A stretch of DNA of 64,000 nt from an uncultured Pelagibacteraceae bacterium (GTDB taxonomy: Bacteria; Pseudomonadota; Alphaproteobacteria; Pelagibacterales; Pelagibacteraceae). Of this stretch, positions 31,684-42,179 are shown one piece after another. The position numbers and the translations under genes were made by a program. Below the pieces are notes generated by a model that worked only from the letters and a program-made list of their open reading frames with translations, searched no databases and had not been told where the DNA came from. How positions within the stretch are numbered: the first letter of the stretch is position 1; every line of letters starts with the position of its first letter. The stretch covers positions 124,001 to 188,000 of the forward strand of contig CACJFJ010000001.1 of assembly GCA_902592675.1 (NCBI GenBank), in the 5' to 3' direction.

Positions 31684-33458
31684 TAATAAACTCTTTCCTG
31701 TGGCGGAAAATATTGAACTTCATTGGTTAAAGTAGATTTGTGAACCTCTCTATAGCTTATTTTCGTGTTTTTACCATCACACCAAGCAAGTGTATGCTGC
31801 ATAAATCTTTCATCATCTCTCTTAGGAAAATCTTCTCTTGCATGTGCTCCACGACTTTCTTTTCTATTATATGCAGAGTCAACAGTAACAACAGCTTGTC
31901 TAATTAAATTATCAAATTCTAGGGTTTCTACTAAATCAGTATTGAATATTAACGATTTATCTTTTACAGATAAATTATCTAAACCACCATAAGTTTTTTT
32001 AATTTCATCAACACCCTCTTTAAGAGTTTTTTCGGTTCTAAAAACTGCACATTTAGACTGCATTGTTTTTTGCATTGAAAGTCTTAATTCTGCAGTTCCA
32101 ACTTCTCCGTTAGAATTTCTAATTTTATCAAATCGATCTAAACATTTCTGAGTTTCTGTTTCACTTATTTCCTCATGTGGTGTTCCTGGCTTAATAAGTT
32201 CTGCAGCTCTTTTGGCTGCTGCTCTTCCAAAAACAACTAGATCAATTAATGAGTTTGAACCAAGTCTATTTGCACCATGAACTGAAACACAAGCTGCCTC
32301 TCCAATCGCCATCAATCCTGGTACAGTTTTTTCTGAACCGTTTACTGTTAAAACTTCTGCTTTATAGTTTGTTGGGATACCGCCCATATTATAATGGACA
32401 GTCGGTACAACTGGAATTGGTTCTTTTGTAACATCTACGTTTGCAAATAATCTTGCTGCATCAGTTATACCCGGTAATCTACTCTCAATAATATCTTTAT
32501 CTAAATGACTTAAATTTAAGTGAACATGGTCTTGATCTCTTCCAACACCTCGTCCCTCATTAATTTCAATAGACATTGATCTGCTTACTACATCTCTCGA
32601 TGCTAAGTCTTTTGCTTTTGGTGCATATCTTTCCATAAACCTTTCACCCTTAGAATTTGTTAAATATCCTCCTTCACCTCTTGCACCTTCTGTTATTAAT
32701 GTGCCATGTCCATAAATTCCTGTTGGATGAAATTGAACAAATTCCATGTCTTGTAAAGGTAATCCTGCTCTTAAAACCATTGCATTACCATCTCCAGTAC
32801 AAGTATGGGCAGATGTTGCTGAATAATAAACTTTACCATAACCACCTGTAGCAATAATTACAGTGTGAGCTCTAAATCTATGAATGGTTCCATCATTTAA
32901 ATTCCAAGCAATTAGTCCCTTGCAAGCTCCATCTTTCATTAATAGATCTAATGCAAAATATTCAATAAAAAATTCTGTTTTATGTTTTAGCGCTTGTCCA
33001 TACAAAGTATGTAAAATTGCATGACCAGTTCTATCGGCAGCAGCACAAGTTCTTTGTACAATTCCATTACCATAATTTTTAGTCATACCACCAAATGGTC
33101 TTTGATAAATTTTTCCATCCTCTGTTCTACTAAAAGGCACTCCATATTTCTCTAATTCGATAACTGCTTTAGGTGCTTCTTTACAAAGATATTCAATACT
33201 ATCTTGATCTCCTAACCAATCTGCACCTTTTACTGTATCATACATGTGCCAACGCCAATCATCCTCACCCATATTACCAAGGGCAGCTGAAATACCCCCT
33301 TGTGCAGCAGAAGTATGACTTCTAGTAGGAAAAACTTTTGAAATACATGCTGTCTTTAGTCCTGCCTCACTTAAACCAACCGCAGCTCTTAAACCTGAAC
33401 CACCAGCACCTAAGACTACAACATCATATTCGTGATCTATAATTTTATAAGAACTCAT
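31683..33458 (-). CDS. sdhA: Succinate dehydrogenase flavoprotein subunit
   Basis: The 591-aa flavoprotein has [16 protein letters not shown]. The covalent-FAD His is in [12 protein letters not shown], and the active-site segments are [32 protein letters not shown] and [14 protein letters not shown]. It oxidises succinate to fumarate. It overlaps the sdhD stop by four bases and the sdhB start by one, so the complex II genes are tightly coupled. Confidence 0.98.
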   Translation of the reverse strand: MSSYKIIDHEYDVVVLGAGGSGLRAAVGLSEAGLKTACISKVFPTRSHTSAAQGGISAALGNMGEDDWRWHMYDTVKGADWLGDQDSIEYLCKEAPKAVIELEKYGVPFSRTEDGKIYQRPFGGMTKNYGNGIVQRTCAAADRTGHAILHTLYGQALKHKTEFFIEYFALDLLMKDGACKGLIAWNLNDGTIHRFRAHTVIIATGGYGKVYYSATSAHTCTGDGNAMVLRAGLPLQDMEFVQFHPTGIYGHGTLITEGARGEGGYLTNSKGERFMERYAPKAKDLASRDVVSRSMSIEINEGRGVGRDQDHVHLNLSHLDKDIIESRLPGITDAARLFANVDVTKEPIPVVPTVHYNMGGIPTNYKAEVLTVNGSEKTVPGLMAIGEAACVSVHGANRLGSNSLIDLVVFGRAAAKRAAELIKPGTPHEEISETETQKCLDRFDKIRNSNGEVGTAELRLSMQKTMQSKCAVFRTEKTLKEGVDEIKKTYGGLDNLSVKDKSLIFNTDLVETLEFDNLIRQAVVTVDSAYNRKESRGAHAREDFPKRDDERFMQHTLAWCDGKNTKISYREVHKSTLTNEVQYFPPQERVY

Positions 33459-33799
33459 AACCTAGATATTAATATAATTGTAATTAGTGGAATTACCACT
33501 GCCGATGCATATAAAAGTCTGTTTGCGACATTTTTGATTTGATCATTTTTAATATAATCCTCAAAAACCTCGCTAATACTTAGTGCTGAGAAAAAATAAG
33601 CATTAATAATGAATAAACTAAACAAAAGCTTTGATAACGGACCTGTAAAAAAATTTATAACAACAAAGTAGCCTTTATCATAAATTGTAATAAAATTTAA
33701 AATAAACCATATCATTAATGGAACTAATGTTGCCCCACTAACTTTTAGAAAAATCCATTTTTTAGTTGCATTTATCATTTTAAAAAAAATTTTTTCCAA
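33455..33799 (-). CDS. sdhD: Succinate dehydrogenase membrane anchor subunit
   Basis: The 114-aa protein has three hydrophobic helices (about residues 22-40, 48-68 and 92-112). It lies between sdhC and sdhA in the standard position. It helps bind haem b and ubiquinone; the sequence itself is weakly conserved, so the call rests partly on position. The annotated start overlaps sdhC by 20 bases; the ATG at residue 8 (33778) would remove the overlap and is a good alternative. Confidence 0.87.
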   Translation of the reverse strand: MEKIFFKMINATKKWIFLKVSGATLVPLMIWFILNFITIYDKGYFVVINFFTGPLSKLLFSLFIINAYFFSALSISEVFEDYIKNDQIKNVANRLLYASAVVIPLITIILISRL

Positions 33800-34163
33800 T
33801 TAAATAGAAAGCTACTGTTAAAATTATCGATCCAAATATTACAATCAATCCAGTTATCTTTGTCGTTCTAAGTTCAAAACCATAGCCTAAATCCATGATC
33901 AAATGTCTTATCTCGCTTAAAACTTGAAAAGAAAAAGACCATGTGAGTCCTAAAATTAAAAATTTACCAATTAATGAACTTAAAAATAAATTTATAATTT
34001 CATAATTGCTTTCACCAAAAACAAGTAGTGAAGCTAATAAGCAAATAAATGTAATTGCAATTATATTTATAATTCCTGTAATTCTATGAGATATAGATAC
34101 TAACGATGAAATGTGCCATTTATAAATTTGAATATGTGGAGATAACGGTGCTTTATTTTCCAT
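33780..34163 (-). CDS. sdhC: Succinate dehydrogenase cytochrome b556 subunit
   Basis: The 127-aa protein starts with the diagnostic APLSPHIQIYKWHISSLVSI followed by HRITGI, and has three membrane helices. LSEIRHLIMDLGYG carries the haem-ligand His of the family. It anchors complex II. Its start lies inside the 3' end of asd (11-base overlap), so sdhCDAB is probably transcribed with asd, unless an internal promoter is present. Confidence 0.95.
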   Translation of the reverse strand: MENKAPLSPHIQIYKWHISSLVSISHRITGIINIIAITFICLLASLLVFGESNYEIINLFLSSLIGKFLILGLTWSFSFQVLSEIRHLIMDLGYGFELRTTKITGLIVIFGSIILTVAFYLIGKNFF

Positions 34164-35160
34164 AAAAATTATTTTTAATTAATGTTTCAGCAATTTCTAC
34201 AGCGTTCAAAGCCGCGCCTCTTAAAAGATTATCAGAAACAATCCACAAATTTAATCCATTCTCAATTGTCTTATCCTCTCGAATTCTTGATATAAATGTC
34301 TCGTCTTTACCTTCTGCTTCTAATGGAGTTGAATATCCGCCATCAGCTCTTTCATCAATTACTTTACAACCATCAAAATTATTTAACGCTTCTCTAACTT
34401 TTTCAAGAGAAAATGGTTTTTCAAATTGTAAATTTACCGACTCTGAATGTGAAACAGAAATAGGTAGCCTTACGCACGTTGCTGTTAGATCAATTTTACT
34501 ATCTAAAATTTTTTTTGTTTCATTAGTCATTTTTAATTCTTCTTTTGTATAACCATCATCTGAAAATACATCTATATGCGGAATAGCATTAAAAGCTATC
34601 TGTTTTGTAAAATTTTTAGATTTTACATCTTTACCATCTAAAACTAATTTAGTTTGTTCGATCAATTCATCCATGGGTGCTTTACCACCTCCTGATACTG
34701 ATTGGTATGTGGAAACTACTATTCTTTTAATTACAAAAAGGTCGTGCAAAGGTTTTAAAGCAATCACTAATTGTGCTGTTGAACAATTTGGATTGGCTAT
34801 AATATTTTTTTTTATTTGATCTAAATGATTTGGGTTAACTTGTGGAACAATTAAAGGAACATCTGGATCCATTCTATAAAAGCTTGAATTATCAATCACT
34901 AGACAATGCTTTGCAGCTTTCTCTGCAAATTTTTCTGAGATTTTTCCACCAGCTGCAAAAAAAGCTATTTTTACTTTAGAAAAATCAAAATTTTCTAAAT
35001 CAAAAACCTCATGTTCTTTATACTTAAAACTAATCTTTTTACCGGCACTCTTAGACGAGGCAACTAAATACAGATTATCAATAGATAGCTCCTTTTTTTC
35101 AAGAACTTCTAAAGTTTTTCTTCCAACATTTCCTGTTGCTCCTACAATTGCAATATTCAT
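34153..35160 (-). CDS. asd: Aspartate-semialdehyde dehydrogenase
   Basis: The 335-aa protein starts MNIAIVGATGNVGRKTLEVL and has the catalytic Cys in IIANPNCSTAQLVIAL (about residue 129). VSTYQSVSGGGKAPMDEL and RLPISVSHSESVNLQF are further family segments. It reduces aspartyl phosphate to aspartate semialdehyde for Lys, Met, Thr and DAP synthesis. It lies 15 bases after dmdA, between the DMSP cluster and the sdh genes, with no metabolic link to either. Confidence 0.95.
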   Translation of the reverse strand: MNIAIVGATGNVGRKTLEVLEKKELSIDNLYLVASSKSAGKKISFKYKEHEVFDLENFDFSKVKIAFFAAGGKISEKFAEKAAKHCLVIDNSSFYRMDPDVPLIVPQVNPNHLDQIKKNIIANPNCSTAQLVIALKPLHDLFVIKRIVVSTYQSVSGGGKAPMDELIEQTKLVLDGKDVKSKNFTKQIAFNAIPHIDVFSDDGYTKEELKMTNETKKILDSKIDLTATCVRLPISVSHSESVNLQFEKPFSLEKVREALNNFDGCKVIDERADGGYSTPLEAEGKDETFISRIREDKTIENGLNLWIVSDNLLRGAALNAVEIAETLIKNNFYGK

Positions 35161-35175
35161 GATGTAAGTTTTATA

Positions 35176-36285
35176 CTAGATGAAAGGCAAATCGCAAACT
35201 TTTACAGCTAAAGAATTTCCTTCAATTTCTAATAATCCTGTTACGGATGCTCTGCAATAAGGCTCATTTATCATTGCTATTCCTATAACTTTTTTAAAAT
35301 GTGGCGAATAACAAGCTGATCTTAAATCCCCAATAATATTTCCTTTATCATCTTTAAGTTTTAAAGATTTGGTTAAGTTAATTTTATTAGTATCGATGAG
35401 AACTCCCATTAATTTTCTTTTAATACCATCTTTTTTTATTTTCTTTAATTTTTCCTTACCTAAAAAAGATATTTCAGAATCTAAATTTACATATTTATCA
35501 AAGCCACATTCAAAAGGATTGTCATTATTATCAAAATCATTTCCATAAGATAAAAGGCCACTTTCAATTCTTTCAATGAGATTTGGACAACCAGGTTTTA
35601 AATTAAATTCTCCACCTATTTCAAAAAAATGATCATAAAGATCCAAACCAGATTGAGTGTTTTCTACATAAACTTCAAACCCTCCTTGTTTAGACCAGCC
35701 AGATCTAGCAATTAAATGTTTAACACCTCTAAAATCAAAATAATCAAAACCAAAAAATTTTAATTCATTTATTTTTTTTCCAAAAACCTTTTCCATTAAA
35801 CTAAATGATTTTGGTCCTTGTATTGCAATTATATCAACATTAGGTTCAAAAATTTGGACATTAAATTTATTTCCAGATGCAAGACCTTTTGCAAAAAATA
35901 TTACATCTGAGTCAGCAATAGATATCCACCATCTATCTTCAGCTAATTTTAAAATTACAGGATCGTTTACTAAGTTCCCGTTATCATCAATAATTGGACA
36001 ATAATAACATCTTCCTATTTTTGACTTTGATAAATCTCTACAAGTCATCAGCTGAACAAGTTTTGCTGCATCTTCACCAAAAATTTCTACTTGTCTTTCA
36101 GCTGCCACGTCCCAAACTTGAACTTCTTTTTTTAAATGGTTGCATGAATCTTCTATAGATCCAAATGCAGCAGGCAACAACATGTGATTATAAACTGTAT
36201 ATGCTGTAACGCCTTGTTTTTCTATTCTTGAGGTATAAGGAGTGCTTCTTATTCTTCTTGATTTTGCAATTGGATAATTTTTCAT
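35176..36285 (-). CDS. dmdA: Dimethylsulfoniopropionate demethylase
   Basis: The 369-aa GcvT-fold protein closely resembles the Pelagibacter DmdA in length and motifs. It begins with a [19 protein letters not shown] segment and has [49 protein letters not shown] and [18 protein letters not shown]. It moves a methyl group from DMSP to tetrahydrofolate, leaving 3-methylmercaptopropionate. A glycine cleavage T protein is the main alternative. No gcvH or gcvP is nearby, and dmdB and dmdC are, which settles it. The start overlaps the upstream hydrolase by four bases. Confidence 0.93.
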   Translation of the reverse strand: MKNYPIAKSRRIRSTPYTSRIEKQGVTAYTVYNHMLLPAAFGSIEDSCNHLKKEVQVWDVAAERQVEIFGEDAAKLVQLMTCRDLSKSKIGRCYYCPIIDDNGNLVNDPVILKLAEDRWWISIADSDVIFFAKGLASGNKFNVQIFEPNVDIIAIQGPKSFSLMEKVFGKKINELKFFGFDYFDFRGVKHLIARSGWSKQGGFEVYVENTQSGLDLYDHFFEIGGEFNLKPGCPNLIERIESGLLSYGNDFDNNDNPFECGFDKYVNLDSEISFLGKEKLKKIKKDGIKRKLMGVLIDTNKINLTKSLKLKDDKGNIIGDLRSACYSPHFKKVIGIAMINEPYCRASVTGLLEIEGNSLAVKVCDLPFI

Positions 36286-37058
36286 GAATTTAAAAATTTT
36301 AGGATCTTTTCACGCATTTCAAAAGCTTTTTCAATCATAATCATGTGTCCACATCCATTAATTACATGAGTCTCTGAATTTTCTAATAAACTCGAAAATT
36401 TTTTTCCTACTTCTAAATTAACCATTTTATCTAATTCTCCTAAAATTAATAATGTAGGCAAGTTTATTGTTTTTGCAGCCTGAGAACCATTTGAATAATT
36501 ATTACATGCATTTAAATCGACTGCTAATATTTCACTTATATCTCTTGGTGACTGAATTATTTTTTCTACAGGATTTCCACCTATAAATTTTTTCGAACCC
36601 TCATAACCCCATTTCATCATTAATTTGACAGCATCAGAGTCTCCATTTTGTGCTAAGTCTATTAAATCAGGATGAACAGGCATTTTGTTGGAACCTCCAA
36701 CAAAAACTAATTTCTTTAATCTTTCTTTATATTTGAAAGCATACTCAAGTATCTCTAAGCAACCTTGAGAATGACCAATCAAAGTTAGGTTTTTTAAATT
36801 TAATTTTTTGAATAATTTTTCTAACCAATCAGCAATTTTTTCAATACTATCTAAGCAAGGCCCATCTGAATTTCCATGTCCAGGTAAATCTACTGATAAT
36901 ACATTAAAATTTTTATTTGAAAAAAATTGTTCAGTTAGAGACCAAACTATATGTGAAAGTCCACTACCATGCAAAAATACAATGGTTTCTTTCTGAGGAT
37001 CTATTCCTTGGCCTGCATCTGATGCGTGGATATTTTTATTTTCTATTTGGAATATCAA
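36282..37058 (-). CDS. Alpha/beta hydrolase within the dmd cluster, function unknown
   Basis: The 258-aa protein has the oxyanion-hole motif FLHGSGLSH and the nucleophile elbow GHSQG (Ser near residue 101). The acid is in GELDKM and the base in NGCGHMIM. The triad is therefore intact. It lies between dmdB and dmdA, overlapping dmdA by four bases, which indicates a role in DMSP or methylmercaptopropionate use. A thioesterase or a substitute for the missing DmdD step are options, but the fold alone does not decide. It resembles generic esterase/haloperoxidase-type hydrolases. Confidence 0.85.
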   Translation of the reverse strand: MIFQIENKNIHASDAGQGIDPQKETIVFLHGSGLSHIVWSLTEQFFSNKNFNVLSVDLPGHGNSDGPCLDSIEKIADWLEKLFKKLNLKNLTLIGHSQGCLEILEYAFKYKERLKKLVFVGGSNKMPVHPDLIDLAQNGDSDAVKLMMKWGYEGSKKFIGGNPVEKIIQSPRDISEILAVDLNACNNYSNGSQAAKTINLPTLLILGELDKMVNLEVGKKFSSLLENSETHVINGCGHMIMIEKAFEMREKILKFLNS

Positions 37059-37066
37059 TTATTTAC

Positions 37067-38683
37067 CTAAAATTTTTTTCTAAGCTCAAACTTCTGAATT
37101 TTACCAGTTGAAGTTTTGGGTAAATCACAAAAAATTACTTGTTTTGGCACCTTAAATCCAGCAAGAGTTTCTTTGCAAAAACTTATTAGTTCTTTTTCTG
37201 TTACAGGTTTATCTTTAACCATTTCAATAAAAGCACAAGGTACTTCGCCCCATTTATCATCTGGTTTAGCCACTACTGCTGCGATAGATACTGAAGGATG
37301 TTTTGCTAAAGTATTCTCTATTTCAATCGAAGATATATTTTCACCTCCTGAGATTATAATGTCTTTAGACCTGTCTTGAATTTTAACATATCCGTCAGGA
37401 TGCATTACAGCTAAATCTCCAGAATGAAACCAACCTCCATTCATAGCTTTGGATGTTGCATCTTTATCTTTAAAATATCCCTTCATGACAATATTTCCTT
37501 TGATCATGATTTCTCCAATTGTTTTTCCATCTTTAGGCACTTCAGTCATTGTTTCCGGGATCATAACTGCTATACCCTCAGTGTTTGGATACCTCACTCC
37601 TTGTCTTGCTTTAATTTCATTTTGTTTCTCTTCATCAAATTCATTCCAAGCATCATTCCAAGCACATTGAGTAACATGTCCATAAGTTTCTGTTAATCCG
37701 TAAACATGCATCACTTCAAAACCTAGCTCATTCATTTTTTTAAATATAATACTTGGTGGTGGTGCTCCAGCAGTAAGCACATAAACTTTTTGTTTTAATT
37801 TTTTTCTATCAGTCTCTGGTGCACCGGTAATCATGTTTAATACTATTGGTGCTCCACCAAAATGAGTTACATCATATTTATCAATTAATTCAAATATTTT
37901 TTTAACATCAATATTTCTAAGACATATGGTTCTTCCATTTAACATGGGTATTGTCCACGGGTACCCCCAACCATTACAATGAAACATGGGAACAATAGTT
38001 AAAAAATTTAATCTATTTGGCATATTCCAAGCAACTGCACTTCCAGTAGACATTAAGTATGATCCCCTGTGATGATAAACAACACCCTTTGGATTTCCTG
38101 TAGTACCAGATGTATAACTCAATGAAATTGCTTGCCATTCATCTTCAGGCATTTTCCAATCATAATTTTCATCACCAGTATTCAAAAAACTTTCATATTC
38201 TAATTCACCAATTTTCTCACACTTAGATTGATCTGCAAGTTTGTCATTAATATCGATTATTATAATTTTTTTTTTTAAGGTACTTAAGGCCTTTTTAACC
38301 TCTACATGAAGTTGTCTGTCAACAACTAATACTTTTGCTTCACTGTGATCTAAAATATAAGCGATTGTTTTAGCATCTAGTCTAATATTGATAGTATTTA
38401 ACACTGCTCCTGTCATTGGCACTGAATAATGACCTTCAAAAATTTCAGGGGTATTAAAAGCTAAAAAGGAAACTGTATCACCTTTTCTGACACCAATTTT
38501 ATTAAGTGCACTAGCAAATTTAACTGTCCTTTTATAAACCTGATCCCAAGTATATTTACGGTCCTCATAAATAACTGCTTCATAATTTGGATAAATTTCT
38601 TTAGCTCTTTTCAGGAAAGTCAAAGGAGTTAATGGAACATAATTTGCATTATTTTTATCCAAATTAGTATCGTAATGACTCAT
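37067..38683 (-). CDS. dmdB: 3-methylmercaptopropionyl-CoA ligase
   Basis: The 538-aa acyl-CoA synthetase has the AMP-binding motif SLSYTSGTTGNPKGVVYHHR and FHCNGWGYPW. VYGLTETYG, GWFHSGDLAV and the C-terminal adenylation Lys in TSTGKIQKFELRK follow. Length and gene order match DmdB of the DMSP demethylation pathway. It activates 3-methylmercaptopropionate with CoA and ATP. It abuts dmdC (one base between stop and start) and precedes the hydrolase by eight bases. A medium-chain acyl-CoA ligase is the fallback reading. Confidence 0.88.
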   Translation of the reverse strand: MSHYDTNLDKNNANYVPLTPLTFLKRAKEIYPNYEAVIYEDRKYTWDQVYKRTVKFASALNKIGVRKGDTVSFLAFNTPEIFEGHYSVPMTGAVLNTINIRLDAKTIAYILDHSEAKVLVVDRQLHVEVKKALSTLKKKIIIIDINDKLADQSKCEKIGELEYESFLNTGDENYDWKMPEDEWQAISLSYTSGTTGNPKGVVYHHRGSYLMSTGSAVAWNMPNRLNFLTIVPMFHCNGWGYPWTIPMLNGRTICLRNIDVKKIFELIDKYDVTHFGGAPIVLNMITGAPETDRKKLKQKVYVLTAGAPPPSIIFKKMNELGFEVMHVYGLTETYGHVTQCAWNDAWNEFDEEKQNEIKARQGVRYPNTEGIAVMIPETMTEVPKDGKTIGEIMIKGNIVMKGYFKDKDATSKAMNGGWFHSGDLAVMHPDGYVKIQDRSKDIIISGGENISSIEIENTLAKHPSVSIAAVVAKPDDKWGEVPCAFIEMVKDKPVTEKELISFCKETLAGFKVPKQVIFCDLPKTSTGKIQKFELRKKF

Positions 38684-38684
38684 T

Positions 38685-40448
38685 CTAATTAAATTTGAAA
38701 TTCATTAAATTTGTACTACCAGAGATACCTGACTTATAATGTTGTTCAACCCTTGGTAATACTTTGTCAAAGTAAAATCTTGCAGTATTTATTTTATCAT
38801 CATAGAAGTTTTTATTTTCATTATAATCTTCGAAGCTTACCTCCAAAACCTTAATCCATGCATACGCAATAGAAACATAACCTAAAGTTTTTAAATAATC
38901 GTTTGCAGCTGCACTCACGTCATCTTTTTCTGTTTTTGCTCTATCCATCATCCAATCACTAAATTTTTTCAATACACTCAGATGATTATTAAATTCCGAT
39001 ACAAATGGTTTAATTTTTTCATTGTTAGAATTACATTCAGATTTTACCTTGTCTAAAAACTTATTGATAATACTCCCGTTTTTATTTGATAATTTTCTGA
39101 AAACTAGATCAGCAGCTTGAACTGAGTTAGTCCCCTCATATATGGGTGTAATTCTGTTATCTCTATATAATTGTTCTATTCCTTGATCTTTTGTATACCC
39201 ATAGCCCCCATGAATTTGCATTGCATCACTGGTTATTTCCATAGCCAAGTCTGTAAATAATGATTTAACCACAGGAGTCATCAGAGAAACATAATCAGAC
39301 GCCTCTTGACGAACTTTTTCATCTGGATGATACAAACTAACTTCAGTCTGTTGAGATAACCAGAAACATAAAGCTCTCTCACCTTCGATAATTGATTTCA
39401 TATTTAATAATGTTCTTCTAATATCTGCATGTTCAATAATAAAATCAGCTCCATTTTTTGATTTCGTCTTATTTGTTTTTCCTTGTTTTCTTTCTTTTGC
39501 ATATGATAGAGAGTTTTGGTAAGCAATTTCTGAAATACCTAGTCCTTGAATACCAACAACTATTCTCTCAAGATTCATCATCGTAAACATAGCACTCAAA
39601 CCTTTTTCTTTATCACCAATCATATATCCAGTGGCATCATCAAAATTTAAAACGCAAGTGGCTGATCCTTTTATACCCATCTTATTTTCTATGGATCCTG
39701 TTGAAATCCCATTTCTAGGTCCTATAGTTCCATCATCTTTAACAATAAATTTAGGTACTAAAAATAAACTTATTCCTTTTGTTCCATCAGGAGAATCATC
39801 AGCTCTTGCTAAAACTAAATGAATTATATTTTCAGTAAGATCATGATCGCCAGAAGTAATGAAGATTTTTTGACCAGTTAATTTATAGGTTCCATCAGAT
39901 TGTTTTTTTGCTTTAGTTTTAAGTAAACCTAGGTCAGTTCCACACACCGGCTCTGTTAAGCACATAGTGCCACTCCATTTACCTTCAACTATTTTTGGTA
40001 AATATTTATTCTTAATATCGTCTGTAGCATGATGATTTATACAATTATAAGCACCAATACTCAGTTCACTATAAAGTTTAAATGAAAGACTAGCTGAGGA
40101 TAACATTTCATCAAAAAAAGCACTTACGGTTTTTGGCATACCTTGTCCTCCATATTTTGGATCACAAGATAATGAAGTCCATCCATCCTCAATATATTTT
40201 GTATATGCTTCTTTATAACCAGGAGGAGTTCGTACAACCCCATTTTCTAAAACTGCTGGATTTTCGTCTCCAGCTTTTGCAAGGGGTAATATAAGATTTT
40301 GATTTATCTTTGCTGCCTCTTGTAAGATATCTTTTACAAGGTCTGGGCTTACATCTTTATATTTTTCTAATTCATTATAATTCTTGTTGTTTCTCAATTT
40401 TTCAAAAAGAAACATCATATCTTCAACTGGTGCTGTGTAGCTTGGCAT
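38685..40448 (-). CDS. dmdC: 3-methylmercaptopropionyl-CoA dehydrogenase
   Basis: The 587-aa protein is a long acyl-CoA dehydrogenase with a C-terminal extension, as in DmdC. The core has MCLTEPVCGTDLGLLKTKAK, IFITSGDHDLTENI and LERIVVGIQGLG. The catalytic region is IHGGYGYTKDQGIEQLYRD, RITPIYEGTNSVQA, with the Glu in YEGT. It desaturates the CoA ester to methylthioacryloyl-CoA. It is the first gene of the dmdC-dmdB-hydrolase-dmdA run, 26 bases after leuB. Confidence 0.88.
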   Translation of the reverse strand: MPSYTAPVEDMMFLFEKLRNNKNYNELEKYKDVSPDLVKDILQEAAKINQNLILPLAKAGDENPAVLENGVVRTPPGYKEAYTKYIEDGWTSLSCDPKYGGQGMPKTVSAFFDEMLSSASLSFKLYSELSIGAYNCINHHATDDIKNKYLPKIVEGKWSGTMCLTEPVCGTDLGLLKTKAKKQSDGTYKLTGQKIFITSGDHDLTENIIHLVLARADDSPDGTKGISLFLVPKFIVKDDGTIGPRNGISTGSIENKMGIKGSATCVLNFDDATGYMIGDKEKGLSAMFTMMNLERIVVGIQGLGISEIAYQNSLSYAKERKQGKTNKTKSKNGADFIIEHADIRRTLLNMKSIIEGERALCFWLSQQTEVSLYHPDEKVRQEASDYVSLMTPVVKSLFTDLAMEITSDAMQIHGGYGYTKDQGIEQLYRDNRITPIYEGTNSVQAADLVFRKLSNKNGSIINKFLDKVKSECNSNNEKIKPFVSEFNNHLSVLKKFSDWMMDRAKTEKDDVSAAANDYLKTLGYVSIAYAWIKVLEVSFEDYNENKNFYDDKINTARFYFDKVLPRVEQHYKSGISGSTNLMNFKFN

Positions 40449-40474
40449 AAAATTAGTTTAAAATAATTAATTGA

Positions 40475-41581
40475 TTATTGCAATTTTGAAATTATCGCAT
40501 CACCCATTTGGGATGTGGAAACTTCCTTTGTTCCATTGGATAAAATGTCCTTTGTTCTCAATCCATCATTTAATATGTCTTGCACTGCTTTTTCTAGTGC
40601 TTCCGCCTCTTTATCTAAATCTAAAGAATACCTTAAAGCCATAGCAAAACTCAATATTGTTGCAATAGGATTTGCAATACCTTTTCCAGCAATATCTGGC
40701 GCAGATCCATGAATAGGTTCATACATGGCTCTCATCTCACCATCTTTATTTTTAGCTCCCAATGATGCAGAGGGTAAAAGACCCAATGAGCCTGTCAACA
40801 TAGATGCTTGATCTGATAACATATCTCCAAATAAGTTATCTGTTACAATCACATCGAATTGTTTTGGATTTCTAAGTAGTTGCATTGCACAGTTATCGGC
40901 AAGCATATGGCTTAATTCTACGTCTTTATATTCTTTATCATGTAGAGCTTGTACTTCTTCTTTCCAAAGTTGACCCGCTTCCATCACATTTGATTTTTCA
41001 CATGAAGTAACTTTATTAGACCTTTTTTTTGCTAAATCAAAAGCGATTCTTGCTACTCTAACTATTTCACTACTTGTATAAGTGTGAGTATTTATTCCTT
41101 TTCTTTCACCGTTTTCTATAGGTTTGATTCCCCTTGGTTCTCCAAAATATATTCCTCCTGTTAATTCTCTTACGATCATAATATCTAAACCAGAAACGAT
41201 TTCTGGTTTTAGAGTTGATGAATCAACTAATTGTTTAAAACATATTGCTGGCCTTAAATTTGCAAAAAGCTTTAATTCTTTTCTTAACTTTAAAAGTGCT
41301 CTCTCAGGTTTTTTTGAAAACTCAACATTATCCCATTTAGGTCCACCTACAGCGCCCAACATAACTACTGCACTCTCTAATGCTTTATAGAAAACTTCAT
41401 CAGTTATTGGAGTACCATGTTTGTCGTAAGAACACCCACCTGCTAGATCCTCATCTATCTCAAAATCTAAAGATTTTTTATCATTAAACCAATTAATTAT
41501 CCTTTTCACCTCATTAATAACTTCAGGTCCTATTCCATCTCCGGGAAGTAATAATATTTTTCTTTTTTTGACTTTAATCAT
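40475..41581 (-). CDS. leuB: 3-isopropylmalate dehydrogenase
   Basis: The 368-aa decarboxylating dehydrogenase has [46 protein letters not shown] and the metal site [37 protein letters not shown] completes the signature. It oxidises 3-isopropylmalate in leucine synthesis. It overlaps leuD by eight bases. The order leuC-leuD-leuB is continuous. Confidence 0.97.
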   Translation of the reverse strand: MIKVKKRKILLLPGDGIGPEVINEVKRIINWFNDKKSLDFEIDEDLAGGCSYDKHGTPITDEVFYKALESAVVMLGAVGGPKWDNVEFSKKPERALLKLRKELKLFANLRPAICFKQLVDSSTLKPEIVSGLDIMIVRELTGGIYFGEPRGIKPIENGERKGINTHTYTSSEIVRVARIAFDLAKKRSNKVTSCEKSNVMEAGQLWKEEVQALHDKEYKDVELSHMLADNCAMQLLRNPKQFDVIVTDNLFGDMLSDQASMLTGSLGLLPSASLGAKNKDGEMRAMYEPIHGSAPDIAGKGIANPIATILSFAMALRYSLDLDKEAEALEKAVQDILNDGLRTKDILSNGTKEVSTSQMGDAIISKLQ

Positions 41582-42179
41582 TAATAATCCACGGCTTTTG
41601 ATTTTTTAAATTTTTTTCAAAATTTTCAATTTTATCGGATTTTTTTAAAGATAACGCTATATCATCTAAACCTTCTAAAAGGCACTTTTTCTTAAATTTA
41701 TCAACCTCAAATATTACCTCATTATTTCCATAAATTATTTTTTCTTCATTTAAGTCTACAGAAATTTCTTCTTTTCTATTTGCATATTCTGACAACTCCT
41801 TAATTTTATCTTCATTAAGAAGAATCGGTAAAATTCCATTTTTAAAACAATTGTTAAAAAATATATCAGCAAAACTTGAACTAATTACACATGTAATACC
41901 AAAATCTAATAATGCCCATGGAGCATGTTCTCTAGATGACCCACAACCAAAATTTTTTCCTGCTATTAATATTTTTGAATTATTAAAAGGATTTTGATTT
42001 AAAATAAAATCATTAATAGCCTTTCCTTTTTCATCATATCTCATTTCATAAAATAAATTTTTACCAAGACCTGTTCTTTTAATTGTTTTTAAAAACTGTT
42101 TTGGGATAATCATATCTGTATCAATATTTACTATTGGTAAATATGCGGGAATACTTTTTAATGTTGTAAATTTTTGCAT
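41574..42179 (-). CDS. leuD: 3-isopropylmalate dehydratase small subunit
   Basis: The 201-aa protein has [20 protein letters not shown] and the swivel-domain motif [20 protein letters not shown], then [20 protein letters not shown]. It pairs with LeuC to isomerise 2-isopropylmalate. It shares one base with the leuC stop and overlaps leuB by eight bases. Confidence 0.97.
   Translation of the reverse strand: MQKFTTLKSIPAYLPIVNIDTDMIIPKQFLKTIKRTGLGKNLFYEMRYDEKGKAINDFILNQNPFNNSKILIAGKNFGCGSSREHAPWALLDFGITCVISSSFADIFFNNCFKNGILPILLNEDKIKELSEYANRKEEISVDLNEEKIIYGNNEVIFEVDKFKKKCLLEGLDDIALSLKKSDKIENFEKNLKNQKPWIIND

Noticed and set aside
35176-36285. Glycine cleavage T protein (gcvT)
   Set aside because: Same fold, but motif pattern, length and the dmdB/dmdC neighbours fit DmdA; gcvH and gcvP are absent.
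36282-37058. DmdD
   Set aside because: DmdD is a crotonase-fold enzyme; this protein has an alpha/beta hydrolase triad.
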